A stretch of 64,000 nucleotides of DNA from Carettochelys insculpta (taxonomy: Eukaryota > Chordata > Testudines > Carettochelyidae): the NCBI RefSeq assembly GCF_033958435.1, contig NC_134145.1, positions 40,699,501-40,763,500 of the forward strand, in the 5' to 3' direction. Of the stretch, positions 11,239 through 24,960 are shown one piece after another. The notes beneath the pieces are model-generated. The model searched no databases, was not told where the DNA came from, and saw nothing but the letters and a program-made list of their open reading frames with translations. Numbering within the stretch: position 1 is the first letter of the stretch; every line of letters begins with the position of its first letter. The translations under genes were made by a program, and so were the position numbers.

Positions 11239-11367
11239 CTCCCCAGGCCCACCCCTCTGCTCTCTGATTTGCTCACCTTGATAATATTTTTCTGATTTGT
11301 CAACTTTGATTACTATTTTTGGTTCTCTGTGGCTTAAATGTTGAGTCTGTTCTGGTATGGCTATGGT

Positions 11368-11400
11368 CTGAAGAAGTGGGTCTCTCCCACAAAATCTCAT
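11368..11400 (+). other. hammerhead-like core (degenerate) in the Penelope 3' region
   Basis: CTGAAGA at 11368-11374 is followed by a stem AGTGGG-TCTCT-CCCAC (11375-11390) and then AAAA, where a hammerhead has GAAA. The order CUGANGA, stem II, GAAA is that of a hammerhead ribozyme. Here the G of GAAA is lost, so activity is unlikely. The minus-strand copy at 9397-9371 keeps both CTGAAGA and GAAA. Confidence 0.45.
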
Positions 11401-11431
11401 CACCTAATAAATTATTTTGTTAGTCTTTAGT

Positions 11432-13124
11432 TTTTATATATCTGAGAAGATAGTATGGGATTTGAAAGGGACCTAGAACTGGGAAGAGAAGGAAGATGTT
11501 ATTAACTGAAATACAAGAGCTTAGAATGCACACTACGAGTCACTGAGATGTAAGGAGAAACAAGGAAACTCTCTAACAAGGATGATAGCCTTTAATGGGG
11601 AAGGGTAGCCATTTTTAGGCACAGTTGGACAATAAGTCTGCTTTCTGATTGACTGGGAGTTATACAGATAAAATACACAGGATCTTTTCAGGGGACAAGG
11701 CAGGATCCCACGTTTATTATAAGAATGTAACCAATATCTAATGTCTAATGCCTACACACACACACCCCCCTCAAGTGTTCTGCAGCTGCTATATAATTAC
11801 CAGTCCTGATTGTAGCTGGAGTCTGTTGCTTGAATTTGCAGCTCGTGGCAGCTAACTGGCCAGGAAAGCCGGGCATGAGGAACAGCCATGTGTCTGTTAG
11901 GTGCACACTGATGCTCTTTGGTGTTGCAAGGAGAACGTTACCCAGAGGTCTTCCCTTCTCACTCCTTCTTTTATAGGCTTCAAGTTACATGTAAGCATAT
12001 GGGTCTTGCTGTTTCATACCGCCCCAGTGTTCAGACATGACTTTCCTCTTGTCCTTAATGGGACTTTGTTCTTTTGTCTTTGTGGTGGATCTTTTTCCCA
12101 CCTTCAGGGAGCTGTCTGCACTCTTCAGCCACTGGAGTTTGATCATCAGGACAGGCTGGTGTTGAGGATCAATCGCACACTCCCCATTTACACATCTAAT
12201 ACAATTCATACCATATTCACACAATTTAGGTAGACTTTTGGTTCCAACAGAGATTTACAAAATGACATATGGCATCAAAATGGATCCTTCGTTATAATAT
12301 AGAGTGTGGTTTTGTCCTTAATTGTACATATTACAATATAACTTGAATTATAAATACAAATTACAAATATAAATTGATAACATTAGACTAATCCTGTATT
12401 CATAGTTAACCTTATTACTTATCATACAAAGAATTAATACAACATTACGGTTTCATTTTTCCTAAATACAATATGACAATTTCCTTTTTTTTCCTACTAA
12501 TTAACCCAACATGGGAACCAGCACTTTAGCAGAGTTGTTTATACGCACCTTTAAATAAAAACCATTTTTAATTGTAATACTGTTAATTAGCTACTACATA
12601 GACAATCACACCAAGTATATGGTCATAAGAACATGTATCTGGAGGTCTTGGGAAACAACCTCAACAGATTACAGGATCTACACACAGTTAACTAATTTAA
12701 GAAAAAAATTGCTGCTAGGGCTAAATAAGGGGTCTCCAAATTCTGAAAGAAATGCTCTGTTATAGAGCAAGAAAAACAGCTCCCCTAGCTCCAGCCAGCT
12801 GAGTTTATGTTATACTCAGTCCAGACTGCTTTTACAACCAGTAATTGTTTTAAGTTATATGCAGTATTGTACCATTTCGAGAAGGATAATTGTATTTAAC
12901 TGTCCATTCAGTTATACTGCAAGTATTAATGGAACTCAGAGGTGCCAAACATGGCAAATACATCATTACAGCACTTTGATAGCACTTAATTTACACAACC
13001 AAAACAAGCATTACTGAGTTCCATGATTGTGGTTTACCAGACTTACTTCAGTTTCAGTATTTTAGGAGTTACTATGGGATAGTAAAAGAATGCAATCACT
13101 TACATGCATGAGACCAAAATTATA
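11432..13124. other. no recognisable feature
   Basis: AT-rich sequence with a short (CA)n at about 11754-11765. The 110-codon frame at 11901-12233 shows no family motif and no codon-like bias. No element ends were seen. Confidence 0.5.
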
Positions 13125-13511
13125 GGGCTTGTCTACACTACCTCCCTACTCTGAAGAGAGGATAGTAAGTAGGGTGCCAGGAGATTATTAGTGAAGTGCT
13201 GTGGTGCATATGTTAAACTTCGAAGTGCCCACTCGCGTGTAGCCATGGCTCACCTGCTGGTACTTCGAAGTGCCTGAGCAACTTCCAAGTCCCTTTACTT
13301 CTCCAAATTTTGCCCAGGCACTTTCAAGTACTGGCAGGTGAGCTGTGGCTACAAGCAAGTGGGCACTTCAAAATTTAACACTTTGAAGTTGCTGCAGGAG
13401 AGAATTAGCTTAATGAAGTGCTGCATATGCACCACCACCCTTCCTTAATAATCTCCCGACACCTTACTTACCATGCTCCCTTTGAAGTAGGGAGCTAGTG
13501 TAGACACAGCC
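13125..13511. mobile_element. MITE with GGCTTGTCTACACTA ends
   Basis: Left end GGGCTTGTCTACACTACCTC, and right end (reverse complement) GGCTGTGTCTACACTAGCTC. Inner arms share TTCGAAGTGCC or TTTGAAG blocks and the pair GCACTTCAAAATTTAACA / TGTTAAACTTCGAAGTGCC. Flanks show ATA on both sides (13122-13124 and 13512-13514), a candidate 3-bp duplication. No protein is encoded. Confidence 0.75.
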
Positions 13512-13514
13512 ATA

Positions 13515-16137
13515 GTGTTGCAATCATGCTTATGTGCTATTTCCTAGATATGCTTTAAGTTGTTATGAAAAGGATAGGAAAACCATAAATTATCCAAAAG
13601 AAATATAAAAATATTAGGAAAAATTCCTGCAAATTTCAGATTTGGAGAAATATGAAACATTTTGAGGAGAAATGTGTGTTTCATAAATATTTTATGCATT
13701 TCAATTTTTGGAAGAGGGAGTATCTGTTTTTGGAAATCACATAGGTTGTTCTCAACAGATGTTATTTTACTACATGAAAAATGTACAACTTATAGCACAA
13801 AAACCTAAATGCAATTCCATACAAAAGTCTTCTTTGACTGGTCCTGCTACTATATGTTCCTATATGGTCCTATTCCAGGCAAGATGAGGGAAGATCCACA
13901 AGAGAACTGATGCAATTATGCTGCATACTAAGTTGGAGGGGGGCAAGATGTAGGAGGACACTTGCAGATATTTAACCCCCCTATAAACCAGTGAACTCTG
14001 CTATTAAAGGAAGTTTTGGGGATCAGCTGGGGAAGAGATAGGAACATGGTCAATGGATTAACAACTACTCAGATCTGGCAGCCAGAATCCCACTAAGAAC
14101 AGCAATGGAAGTTACCACATTCCTGAGACGTCAGTAGCAGCTGTGGATTGGCTCTGCTACTGTTCTTCAGCCTAAAGAGAAGAATAGTTATCTTCCAATT
14201 ACCATCGACATCTCTTTAGAAGTTTGAACTTGGAAGAAGACTTGGTCATTAGGCCAGTTCATCTAAACTGATTTTAGAAGATTTACAGCATTGACCAATT
14301 ATGGATTGTTTAAAGTGGTCTAATACATTAGTTTACTGACCCAGCTCCAAGGCCATCTCTAGTTTGTTTGTTTTTTTCTTTGTAAGGATGGCTTGACCAT
14401 GAAATGTAGGGCATCCAAAAATTTCAGATCAGGGTGAATGGAAAAGAATGTCTGAAACTGCCCCCTGGCCCTAATGTAAGGTAGTTTACTCTTTCTGTTC
14501 ATTTAATTAGAAATTTCTTAGAAATCACAACAAAGGGCAACATGAGTCCACACATCAGCTCTGCTGTGTTTTTAGTTGAAGTATGGTGAGCTGAATGAAC
14601 TGGAACATATTTGCTGTACTATGACTACCATTTAAAACAATGTAATTTGTCTTTTAATATTTGTCCTGTCACATGTAACACCACTGCAATGTTCTTAGTG
14701 CTGTCATAACTATAACAAAAGTTAGCATTCTGATGGTTTGTTCAGTAGGGTTTGCATCTTTCCAGAAAACATATCTCAGATGCAAACACATATACATTAT
14801 TCATAACTTCATAGAAAAATGATGCCTTACATGACATTCAAGATCTTTTGTAATTTTGTAATGGAGATGACTGTTGTCAGTATAACGAGTTAGCTTTCTT
14901 TCTCTACAGCATCACAGGATCTTTTATGTTGTTCTTTGGTTGACTTAACTTTGCAACCAAGCATCCAGAAAGCAAAAAGCCCCACCATGGCTTCCCTGCA
15001 CTTGTTCTGGATGGCATCAAAAGCTTCTTTTTGCCTTGGCACTCTGTTGTAGTGGCTATAGCATTAGATGTACGGTACACACCTCGAGTTCAGAACATCA
15101 TGGGGGTGGCGGCATGTGAATAGAGGAATGAACATAGGACCTTATTCTTATTTACAAAAATGTGTGTTTACACCACTCTGGCAGTGTGAAGGAGTCATAG
15201 AGTGAGTATGATTTACACAGGCATCATTAATCCCACTGTGGCTACTATAGAAATCATCCATGGGAATTCTGCAACACTGAATTCACAAGCCATGCTTCTC
15301 CCATTTTCTGCTGAATTTCTCCTTGCTTCCTTTCACACTCACACAGAAATAGCTTCAACCCTTATGCTTTTAGCCAGGAATTGCTGGTTCATGCCTTGGG
15401 GGTGGTGAATGTTTTTTGTTTCAGTTATCAAGAACAAAACTCAATTAGCTGAAAATAAGTGGGCAAAATATAACCCTTGATTTTTAACAGATCCATAATT
15501 GACACCTTCCAGCAAGCAATATAAACACCATGGAGGGACTTTGATTATGTAGTCTAGTGCAAAGAAATCATTTGCTATAACATGCACTTAGGTTCCTAAG
15601 AGTAGCCACCCTAGAAATACTTAAAATATTCAGATAGACACAGAGATCCTGTTTCACTAATGTACCTAGGCATCTAAATCCCTAATTCAGGCATTGCTGC
15701 AATCCACAAAATTTCCACTCAGCTTCTGCCTAACCCTGTGGTCATCTAAATTCAGTCAGCACCTATGTTTCTGGAAAAAAAAATCTCTAGGTGCATAAGT
15801 TGCTACATCTGGGCATGGGCACTTCAGCATCACTCTAAGTTTCTGGACACCTGTCTCCTGCTTAAGATGGAGAATAATGTACGAACCAGAGCAGATGAGA
15901 ATTCCTCCATGTGCAGGACCTGGTTTGATAGCTATGATCAGAAACTGCCTAATACCAGTGAGGGTGGAGGGTTATAACCTGTATCACACCAGTGTGTACA
16001 TGGGATGTGGAATACCCTTCTGCTTGATGAGGAGAAAGGTTTTGAACAGGAATCTGATGCCACCTAAGTGAGTGCCCTGGTCACTGGGCTAGACAATAGT
16101 ATTCATGCTTTGTCTAGTCTAATTAATTAATTAAAGG
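13515..16137. other. no recognisable feature
   Basis: A 2.6-kb AT-rich stretch. No similarity to element proteins, no terminal inverted repeats and no RNA gene were seen. Short open frames at 15202-15408 and 15765-15977 have nothing to support them. It could be ordinary intergenic or intronic host DNA. Confidence 0.5.
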
Positions 16138-19100
16138 GGAACAACTTTCCTCCTCCTAGGCATCCTTCAGTCTGCGTAGACTATGGATTGCGCCCTTCAT
16201 AACTCCATTTAAGATCGTCATTTACAGCATTGACTGTGACTATGGAGGCCTACACGAGAGTGACAGTCCTTGCTACATCTGCTGCATATGTAGTGTGTGT
16301 CTGGCAGGTCCTTACTGTCCTTTCTACGGGCTTGCTTCTCCTCCGCCAGCTGTCTGATCTTCATCTTGCCCTTCCGACAGCCCTTATGTAGTTTCTGCTT
16401 CCAGCTGCTGCAGTCGTCTGTCAGCTCTTTCCAACTATCTTGGTCGATGTCTACCTCCTTGAGGTCCCTCTTACAGACGTCTTTGTACCTCAGTTGGGGG
16501 CATCCAGGAGGTCTTTTGCCAGAGGCTAGCTCACCTTACAGGATGTCTTTTGGTATCCTTCCATCATTCATCCTATGGACGTGGCCAAGCCAGCAGAGCT
16601 GCCACTACCTGAGGAGAGTATGTATGGTTGGAATTCCAGCTTGCTTGAGGACAGCGTTGTTGGGCACTCTGTCCTTCCATGATATTCCAAGAATGCACCT
16701 GAGGCAGCACAAGTGGAAGACATTCAGCCTTTTTTCCTGGCGGGCGTACAAGGTCCAATACTCGCTGCTGTAGAGGAGGGTGCTGAGGATGCCGGCTCTG
16801 TAGACTTGCATTTTGGTGTGAGTGTACAGTTGTTGTTGCACACTCTCTTGCTGAGCCTGGACAGAGTTGTGGCTGCTTTTCCGATCCTCCTATTTAGCTC
16901 AGTGTCCAATGACAAGGTGTCAGTGATGGTGGACCCGAGGTAAGTAAACTCGTGGACGACCTCTAGCATGTAGTTGTCATTGCTGATTGATGGAGGTTCA
17001 GCAACGTCCTGATCAAACACATTTGTCTTCTCTAGGCTGATGGTAAGCCCCAAGTCCTAGCATGCTTTGGAGAACTGATCCAGCAGTTTTTGAAGCTGGT
17101 CTTCTGTGTGTGACACTACAGCAGTGTCGTCTGCAAACAGCATGTCTCTGATGAGCACTTCCCACACCTTAGACTTAGCCTTCAGCCTTGCAAGATTAAA
17201 CAGTTTCCCATCAGATCTTGTGTGCAAAAAGATGCCCTCTGTTGAGGACCCAAGGGCGTGCTTCAGGAGGAGTGCGAAGAAGATCCCGAACAATGTCGAA
17301 GCAAGGACGCATCCTTGTTTGACACTGCTCCTGATACTGAAAGCATCCGACGATGTGCCATCATATTGGACGGTTCCTCTTGTGTCTTCGTGGAAAGACT
17401 GGATCATCTTGAGTAGCCGTGGTGGACAGCCTATTTTGTGGAGCAATTTAAACAGTCCATCCGTACTGACCGAGTCAAAAGCCTTGGTCAGGTTGATGAA
17501 GGCAACATAGACTGGCTTCCTCTGCTCCCTGCATTTCTCTTGCAGCTGCTCCAGGGAGATCATGTCACTGGTAGATCTCTCGGCGTGGAATCTGCACTGG
17601 GCTTCAGGATACACCCTTTCAGAGAGCTTCTGGAGTCTGCTGAGGATGACACGAGCGACAAATTTACCAGTGATACTTAGGAGGGAGATTCCACAGTAAT
17701 TGTTGCAGTCACTTCTGTCTCCTTTGTTCTTGTACAAGGTTACAATGTTGGCATCCTGCATATCCTGTGGAACCTCACCCTTTCTTCAGCACAGGCACAG
17801 CAGCTCATGTAGGGGTTCCACAAGTGTGTCCAAGGCACACTTGCTTACCTCTGGTGGTACACCATCCTGGCCTGGGGCCTTTCCTACTGCAGTGCTGTCA
17901 GTAGCTTTCCGCAATTCGACTACCGATGGCTCCTGGTCCAGCTCGTCCATGACTGACAGGAACTCGACGGTGTTGAGGGCTGTGTCAACCACAGTGCTCT
18001 TGCATGAGTACAGCTCAGCATAGTGCTCGATCCATCACTCCATCTGTTTGGCTTTGTCGGTGATGACTTCACCAGATTTGGATTTCAGAGGTGCCATCTT
18101 GTTCTCGATGGGTCCCATTGCCTTCTTTATGCCCTTGTACATTCCTCTGAGATTACCAGCATCAGCACAGGTCTGGATACTGCTACATAGCTTAAGCCAG
18201 TAGTTGTTAGCACAGTGCCTGGCTGTCTGCTGTACTATTTTTCTGGCTACTCTGAGTGCTTGCTGGGTACTCTGACTCAGTGAGCGTTTATACTCCAGAA
18301 GTGCAGTGTGCTTCTTTTTGATGATTAAAATCATCTCATCAGAGTTAGCTTCGAACCAGTCGCTTGTGTTTCCAGCTCTTCTTCCAAACTCTGATAAGGC
18401 TGTATTGCAGATTGTGCCCCTCAGATGCTGCCATCTGGATGTCGCATCAGCACCCCCCAGGGCTGCTGTGCAGATTCTTCTCGTGGGTCTCGCTGAACAT
18501 TTCGGCTTTTTCTGAGTTTGCCGTCTTTCTGACATCAATGTGGGGCCTTCCAGTTGCTTTAGAATGGTGCAGCTTCTTGGGTCTCAGCTTGAGCTTGGAG
18601 CAGACTAGTGAATGATCTGTATCACAGTCAGCACTATGGTAGCTGCGTGTCAGGAGGACATTTTTGAGGTTGTCACATCTGGTGATGACCAAGTCTAATG
18701 AGTGCCAGTGTTTCAAACGTGGGTATCTCCATGACACTCTATGCTGTGGCTTGGTTCAGAAAAATGTGTTTGTGATTCACAGATTGTGGTACGTGCAAAG
18801 TTCAAGGAGACGCTGTCTGTTGTCATTCATTTTTCCCACACCAAAAGTGACCTTGGCAAGAGGGCCATGAGTCACAATCAGCTCCAACTCTTGTATTGAA
18901 ATCACCCAAAGGTGCAATTGATCACGAGCAGGTATTTGCAGTATGGCAGCACTAAGCTCGTCATAGAACTTGTCCTTTGCTTCTGGTGTGGTGTTCAGGG
19001 CTGGAGCGTAAGCGCTGATCGGGGGACGGGACTGGCGCAGGTTTGAAGTTTGACCTGAAGGAGTCTTTCTGATCCGCCCGTGACAAGTTCCACCATTTGC

Positions 19101-19890
19101 AGAAGGGCGTTTCTGATGGCAAAGCTGACACTGTGCTCCCTGGGTTCCTCTTGGGCTTTGCCCTGCCAGGAAAAGGTGTAATCCTTTTCCTTTAGGGATC
19201 TCGAAGCTGCAAGTCACATCTCCTGCAAAGTGGCAATGTCAACTTAAAGCCTTTTCAGTTCCTCGTTGATGACAGCTGTCTTTTGGGTGTCGCTGACATC
19301 CTGAAGACCTTCAGTCAAACCAGTCAACATGGTCCATACATTCCAACAAGCAAGCTTGAAACTCTGATGATTTCCTTTTCTTAATAATTTTCTTGTTGGT
19401 TTGTCCAGTGATCATTTCAGTCACTTGTCAGGTTTGGGAACCTTAAGCCTCATGCACCCAGTGAGGTAAGTGAACTGTGGCAAGACAGTACCCTACTGGC
19501 TGGGGGCTGCCCAGCTTAAGGCGGGCGGTGACTGTCCAATGAGATGTGATGATCTCTCCCACCGTCGGAAGCAACCCCTGGAGCTTGTTCTCTATGCCAA
19601 TCGAGCAAGAGCTTATAACCGGTATCTATTGCCTCCCGTGATGGTTCAATGCTGTTGAGCGATGCTGGAGTACCTCTCCAGGCGTGACCCTGTGCAATTT
19701 TATGGAGACCCTGGGCTGCCCAGACACCAGGCCCCCCATCTTGGCTTTACTGATATAGTCCAAACGAAAGGATAACCTCTACGTTTGGTACCAGCTCAGC
19801 TGCAGGAGTTGCCGGGACAGTGCCAGAAGTTGACACAGAACCGCCTTAGGACTCCCCTCCAGATTTTCTGTCAGGGTTTAATCCCTTAGC
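16138..19890 (-). pseudogene. APE-type LINE (copy 2), almost full length on the minus strand
   Basis: Reading leftward from about 19890 the copy starts at TAAACCCTGACAG, the same point as copy 3. The APE endonuclease region (ISAYAPALNTTPEAKDKFYD, then GVGKMNDNRQRLLELCTYHN and TDHSLVCSKLK) occupies about 19220-18450. Next comes a linker with NDWFEANSDEM-like residues and KAPGQDGVPPEV (about 17860). The RT runs 17761-17057 with YCGISLLSITGKF, SSVKQGCVLASTLFGIFFAL and FADDTAVVSH. The thumb and RCILGISWKDRVPN follow at 17053-16600. At the C-terminus, about 16290-16230, a finger CSRC-x12-H-x4-C is intact in this copy. Several stops and frameshifts interrupt it. The 3' end at 16138-16160 lacks a clear microsatellite. 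I could not find a convincing TSD. Confidence 0.88.
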
Positions 19891-19914
19891 CTTACTTCTT
19901 CCCAGGATAACCCA

Positions 19915-21141
19915 CAATCACAGAATCACAGAATCATAGGTCTGGAAAGGACCTCAGGAGGTCATCTAGTCCAGCCCCCTGCTTCAAGCAGAATCATACC
20001 CCACTAAGTCATCCCAGCCAGGACCTTGTCCAGCCGGGACTTGAAAACCTCAAGGGATGGAGAATCCACCACCTCTCTAGGCAATGCATTCCAATGCTTC
20101 ACCACCCTCCTGGTGAAGTAGTTTTTCCTAATATCTAAGCTACACCTTTCCCTCTTCAACTTCTGACCATTACTCCTTGTTCTGCCATCTGACACCACTG
20201 AGAACAGTTTCTTACCCTCTTTTTTAGAGCTCTCCTTCAGGAAGTTGAAGGCTGCTATTCAATCACCCCTAAGTCTCCTCTTCTGTAAACTAAACAAGCC
20301 CAAATCCCTCAGCCTATCCTCGTAGGTCTTGTGCTCCAGACCCTTAATCATTTTTGTTGCTCTTCACTGAACCTGCTCCAGCAAATCCACATCCTTTTTA
20401 TACCGGGGGCCCAAAACTGGACACAATATTCCAGATGTGGCCTCACCAGTGCTGAATAAAGAAGAATAACTACTTCTCTAGCTCTGCTTGAAATGTTTCT
20501 CCTAATGCACCCCAGTATGCCATTAGCCTTCTTGGCTACAAGGGGCACACTGTTCACTCATATCCAGCCTTTCATCCACCATAACCCCTAGGTCCCTTTC
20601 CATCGTACTGCTGCTGAGCCAGTTGGTCCCCAGCCTGTAACAGTGTTTGGGATTCTTCCACGCCAGGTGCAGGACTCTACACTTCTCCTTATTGAACCGC
20701 ATCAGATTTCTTTTGGCCCAGTCCTACAATTTATCCATCTCCCTCTGGATTCTCTCTTTACCCTCCAATGTATCTACCTCTCTCCCTAGTTTTGTGTTAT
20801 CCGCAAACTTGCTGAGGGTGCAATCCAGTCCCTCATCCAGGTAATTAATAAAGATGTTGAATAACACCGGCTCCAGAACCAAGTCCTGCGGCACTCCCCT
20901 TGAAACAGACCGCCATCCAGATATTGAGCCATTGACCACGACCTGTTGGGCCTGACCATCAAGCCAGCTTTCTATCCATCTTATAGTCCAAGGATCCAAT
21001 CCATATTTCCTTAAGTTAGGGACAAGAATGTTGTGGGAAACCGTATCAAAAGCCTTGCTGAAGTCAAAGTATATCACATCCATTGACTTCCCCATGTCCA
21101 CAGAGCTTGTTATCTCATCATAGAAGCTAATCAGATTGGTC
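19915..21141 (-). pseudogene. CR1 LINE, 5'-truncated, minus strand
   Basis: The 3' end carries the CR1 hallmark, tandem TCACAGAA octamers at 19915-19940, preceded on the minus strand by the conserved CR1 3' UTR and the ORF2 C-terminus (ARLDKVLAGMT at about 20008). RT segments are readable: SHNILVPNLRKYGLDPWTIR, RGVPQDLVLEPVLFNIFINY, and the catalytic box as FADNTKLG. FADN in place of FADD is an inactivating change. A second block ([20 protein letters not shown]) covers the thumb. The element breaks off at about 21141 within the segment that corresponds to CLTNL of the CR1 RT. Its 3' end lies about 25 bp from the 5' end of LINE copy 2. Confidence 0.88.
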
Positions 21142-24100
21142 AGGCAGTGGGGCGTCTTCCTCCGCTTTCACAGGAGTTGTCAGTTTTCAGCACCACACCT
21201 CCTGGTCTGCCGTTGAAACTGTGAATCAGACAGAGGGGACACATAAAGGAGTGGTGATCCATATCCCTGGTGAGAGCTCTCACATGGGCTTAGTGGATTG
21301 CAGTGCTGTTCTTGCGATTTTCTAAGTGCTCAAAGCTTAATTGTACACCTCTATAGTTAGTTTTGAACAGGAGTAGTTTAATACATGCTTTTATATGTAC
21401 AAGGGAAAAGGGGGAGTTAGTTTGCATCTCACTTTTTCATGAGTGTTCGATGGGAGAATGGTTTTATTGAATGCTTTTGTAGGTATGCAGATAGTTTACT
21501 GTGTGCTGCTGTATGTGGTATATAGTGTTCCATGGTAATTCCTGTATTTATAGGTCATGGCATTTCCTTTTATAACATTGTCATTGGAATACTAGAAAGA
21601 GAGCAATTATTTGGAGTGGGGGGTGACAGTTACTACTACTATTACTGTGTTACATTCTGGTTGATCAAAAGTTAAAGTCACCTTAGCTTTTCCCAATACT
21701 AGTTTTACTGTAGCTAAACAATAGCTGTATTTGGGTGTTTGTTTATACAGAAAAAAAAAAGCATCTTTGACATGATGGTGTTTGAGTGGCCCATTGCTCC
21801 AACCTCTATTTGTGGCTGTGTACTACATTTAATAGTTTTTTTTTTGAGGCTATCCTATTCTCTGAAATACACGTGATGGCCTCCTGTGACAAAGGCCATT
21901 TTGGCTGCTGCAGTTCCAGTCCGATGTCACTATTAAAGGTGGAACACACAGCATTTCTTTTCATAGGTTATCCAAGTGTTTCTGCACTTGGTGGTTCATT
22001 TTTAGCTGCTGAGAACTTGATAAATCTTTCACCTTTCATGCTTAAATTTGGTATGTTTGCTGTCAGTGGAGAAATAAATGTTTGTGCGACTTTGAGTGAA
22101 AATTTATTTTGATGTTTGTGAGAGAAAGAAAAGTGAGTGCAAGATCGTCATCTAAGTTGAAAAAATCTGTGTGTATGTGCTCTCTTAACTGCTTGTATGC
22201 AATATGATTTAGTGTTTTGTTTCACAGGCATGTAATATGTTTCAAATTATACAACGTAACATCAAATAATCTGTCCAAAATTCGGTATGTATCTACTTTA
22301 CAATTCTAGTAGAATTAGGTACTTTACATTTTCCAAGTTATTCAATATCATCTATTTTTTTCAAAAGAAATATACCTATATACATACATGCTTTGCAGGA
22401 GAGGAAGCTCTGTTAAGGAGTGCTGACTAGTGTTGCCTGAGATTTATGCAATTTAAGTTTCAATTAATCTGAAACCTGAGTTGAACTTTACAAAAATGTG
22501 AATCAAACCCACTTAAAAAGTTTGCCAAAGCTGTATTCTATTAACCCAGCATGTTCCTTGCAAAGCTAGTCAAAACCAATTTTCCTTGACTCATTGACTC
22601 TGGTCCAGATCCACAAAGAGACTTTGACATTACAATTAAAAAGTAAGAATTTCAGAGAAATCAATGTAGATAATTATCCAAAAGTTTTTCTGAATATCTG
22701 AAATATCTGAAATTACAGAAGCCTCCACCAACTCTCAGATCCCACCATCTTACACAGTTCCTGCAACATGTTCGTTAATAAAAGCTGGTTAGAAAAAAAG
22801 AGGTCATGGAACACTCAGACGCTTTATGTTTTTGATTTGGAGGCAAATGAAAAACTGTTTTCCAAGACAGCAATTTCAAGAAAAGCAAATGCTATGAAAA
22901 AATATCTTCAAAAATCCAGTTTCCAATTGGAAGAAGAGCTTTCATGCAAAAACAGTGATCCAACCCCCACCCACTGCACCCATAATTGATCCTTCCCTGA
23001 CAGTTTCTTCATCTTCTGATCCTACTTCCTCTTCCACCTGATGTTATCTTATTAAGGGAGGAACATTTTTTTGCTATGCTTATTTGTAGACTCTGGTGGA
23101 AGGTAGGATGGCTGTCACCTCTGGAATCTTTCTGGAGACATATCAGCTCCTTCTCTCTCACACAGTGTTAGTCAACAACAGATGTGACTCTTTAAAAAGT
23201 GTCTGGTTTGTTTCTAATTACTCTTTTTGTTGCATTTAGGGACATTTAAAATGTGCAGTGCTTTACTGTCACTTGTAAGTAGGTGCAGTGATTAGAATAC
23301 CTTTTCACAGTATTCTGGAGGTCTCCCTTAACAACATCTGGCAGTAATAGACTGGATTCAGTAACTTAACATTGGGACTATGGGAGTTCTCAGAGAGTCC
23401 AGATCCCTTTTCATTATTAGTAAATTTTGTGTTAATTCAATTTAAAATGCGATGGAAAGAAATTAGGAATTAAACTCATCGAAGACATTAATACTTGCTG
23501 ATTTACAGAAATTTTAAGAAAAAATGTCACAGTACAAACAAATGATTTTTTTTTCTTTTCAGATAACTAATGACTTTGCTTCCTATCAAATCCCTAAAGT
23601 TGCACACTGTGGGCCTCATTAAACAAAAATGACTTCCCACCGTTGTAAGTGAAATTGTATGTTGTATTTTCATTTTGGAAGATGGCCACACAATGTGCCT
23701 TTTATTATCAACATACATAGCTAGCTACCAGAACACACCATGATTTTTCCATTAGCAGTACAAAAGTGTGTCTGTGTTTAATACTTAATGCGTTCCAACT
23801 TTGTCACTCAAAGTTAGCTGCTGGGTCAGAACCTTGAGAGGGTGGAAAAAGAGAAGCAAACAGCACAATATACAGCAAGGAACAAATGTAAGGAGTGTTT
23901 TGAGGATTCCTTTGTTTCTTTGTTTTGTCTAGTCTTCTAAGTGTAGGGAGCTTTTCTCTTAAGTTACATCTAAGAGAAATTAGCAATGTAGTAGCTTCAT
24001 TCCTGCACTAAGCAAGACATTTTCTTATTATAAGCGAAGAATCCTCACAGAAAAAAGAAGAGAAAACATGCTTGAACAAATTGGAAATTATCTTCAGTAC

Positions 24101-24960
24101 CCCACAATATCACAAGTAGGACTTATCAAATATACCCCATGTCCTTCACCATAAAGCAAAAGAGAAACATACAACAATGAATTTCGATACATACTCATTG
24201 TATTCCCCTCCAATGTTTGGATTCTTACCTTAGGCACTGGGTATTTTGTATGATTTGTAAGTTGGGCAACATTTATTTAATCTAAAACATTTTTCCACAA
24301 AAATGCAGATTCAGCACCACCAAAACCTTTTGCAAATCCATGTGAGATTTGCTAAGATATTTTATTTAAAAAATTAATATATGCAATAAATGAAATATTT
24401 CATTTTGAAATTTTCAGAATTAACGTTTGGTTCAGAAAATTTATTGCAAATTTCCTTTGCTTGTATTTAAAAATTAAAAAATGATCAAAAATGAAATTTT
24501 ATTGAAAAAAATATTTTGTTTAACAGAAAATTCTTTTTTCAACTTTTGAATTATCATTAATGCAATATTTTTATATATTTGTCAGCCACATGTAATTAAC
24601 AGTAGCAGACTACTATAAAGCACATTTCATACATTATTATCTTGGAGGAATTTAGTTTAACTGTACCATATTATACTATGTATCCATGAATAATTCTCAT
24701 ATGGCCTCACAGTTGTCTGGTATGTTAAGATAATGGGAAAGCAAAAGTAAAATGCAATAGGTTGAATTCTCTGGTTTATCAAAGTCAGTTTGCACCATTT
24801 ACATGATGCAAGGTGAATTTAAAGCAGCTGGAGGTTGCCCTGGACAATTACATTAGAAAAATCTCCCTGTATAGGAGGAGTCTCTGATGTATAACATCTG
24901 CAGCACCACTGCTGCTGCTCAACTCCACAAATTACTGCACACGAATCTTCACACTCCTGG
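21142..24960. other. long stretch without recognisable features
   Basis: About 3.8 kb of AT-rich DNA. The 108-codon frame at 21786-22112 and the 73-codon frame at 22768-22989 resemble nothing I recognise and have no splice-site or promoter context to support them. No inverted-repeat element was found. It may be host intergenic or intronic DNA with very old repeats. Confidence 0.45.

Larger units (their letters stand above)
10148..11431 (+). pseudogene. Penelope-like element fragment (plus): RT C-terminus, GIY-YIG domain and 3' region
   Basis: From about 10150 the plus strand encodes the end of a Penelope-type RT, broken by stops and shifts: EEFHRDFNNLQPTINLCLDY, then EIHFLDTTVQIKDGLISTTI, in which FLDTTV is the family's FLD signature. 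From about 10690 the frame is open to 11238 (listed separately). The 3' non-coding part runs through CTGAAGAAGTGGGTCTCTCC to about 11431. The copy lies head-to-head with the minus-strand fragment to its left. The RT palm with its catalytic aspartates is absent, so the element cannot move by itself. Confidence 0.85.

Noticed and set aside
16138..19890. Target-site duplication for LINE copy 2
   Set aside because: I compared about 15 bp on each side and found no convincing direct repeat.
21786..22112. 108-codon frame as a possible small host gene
   Set aside because: No recognisable family and no evidence of selection visible from a single sequence.
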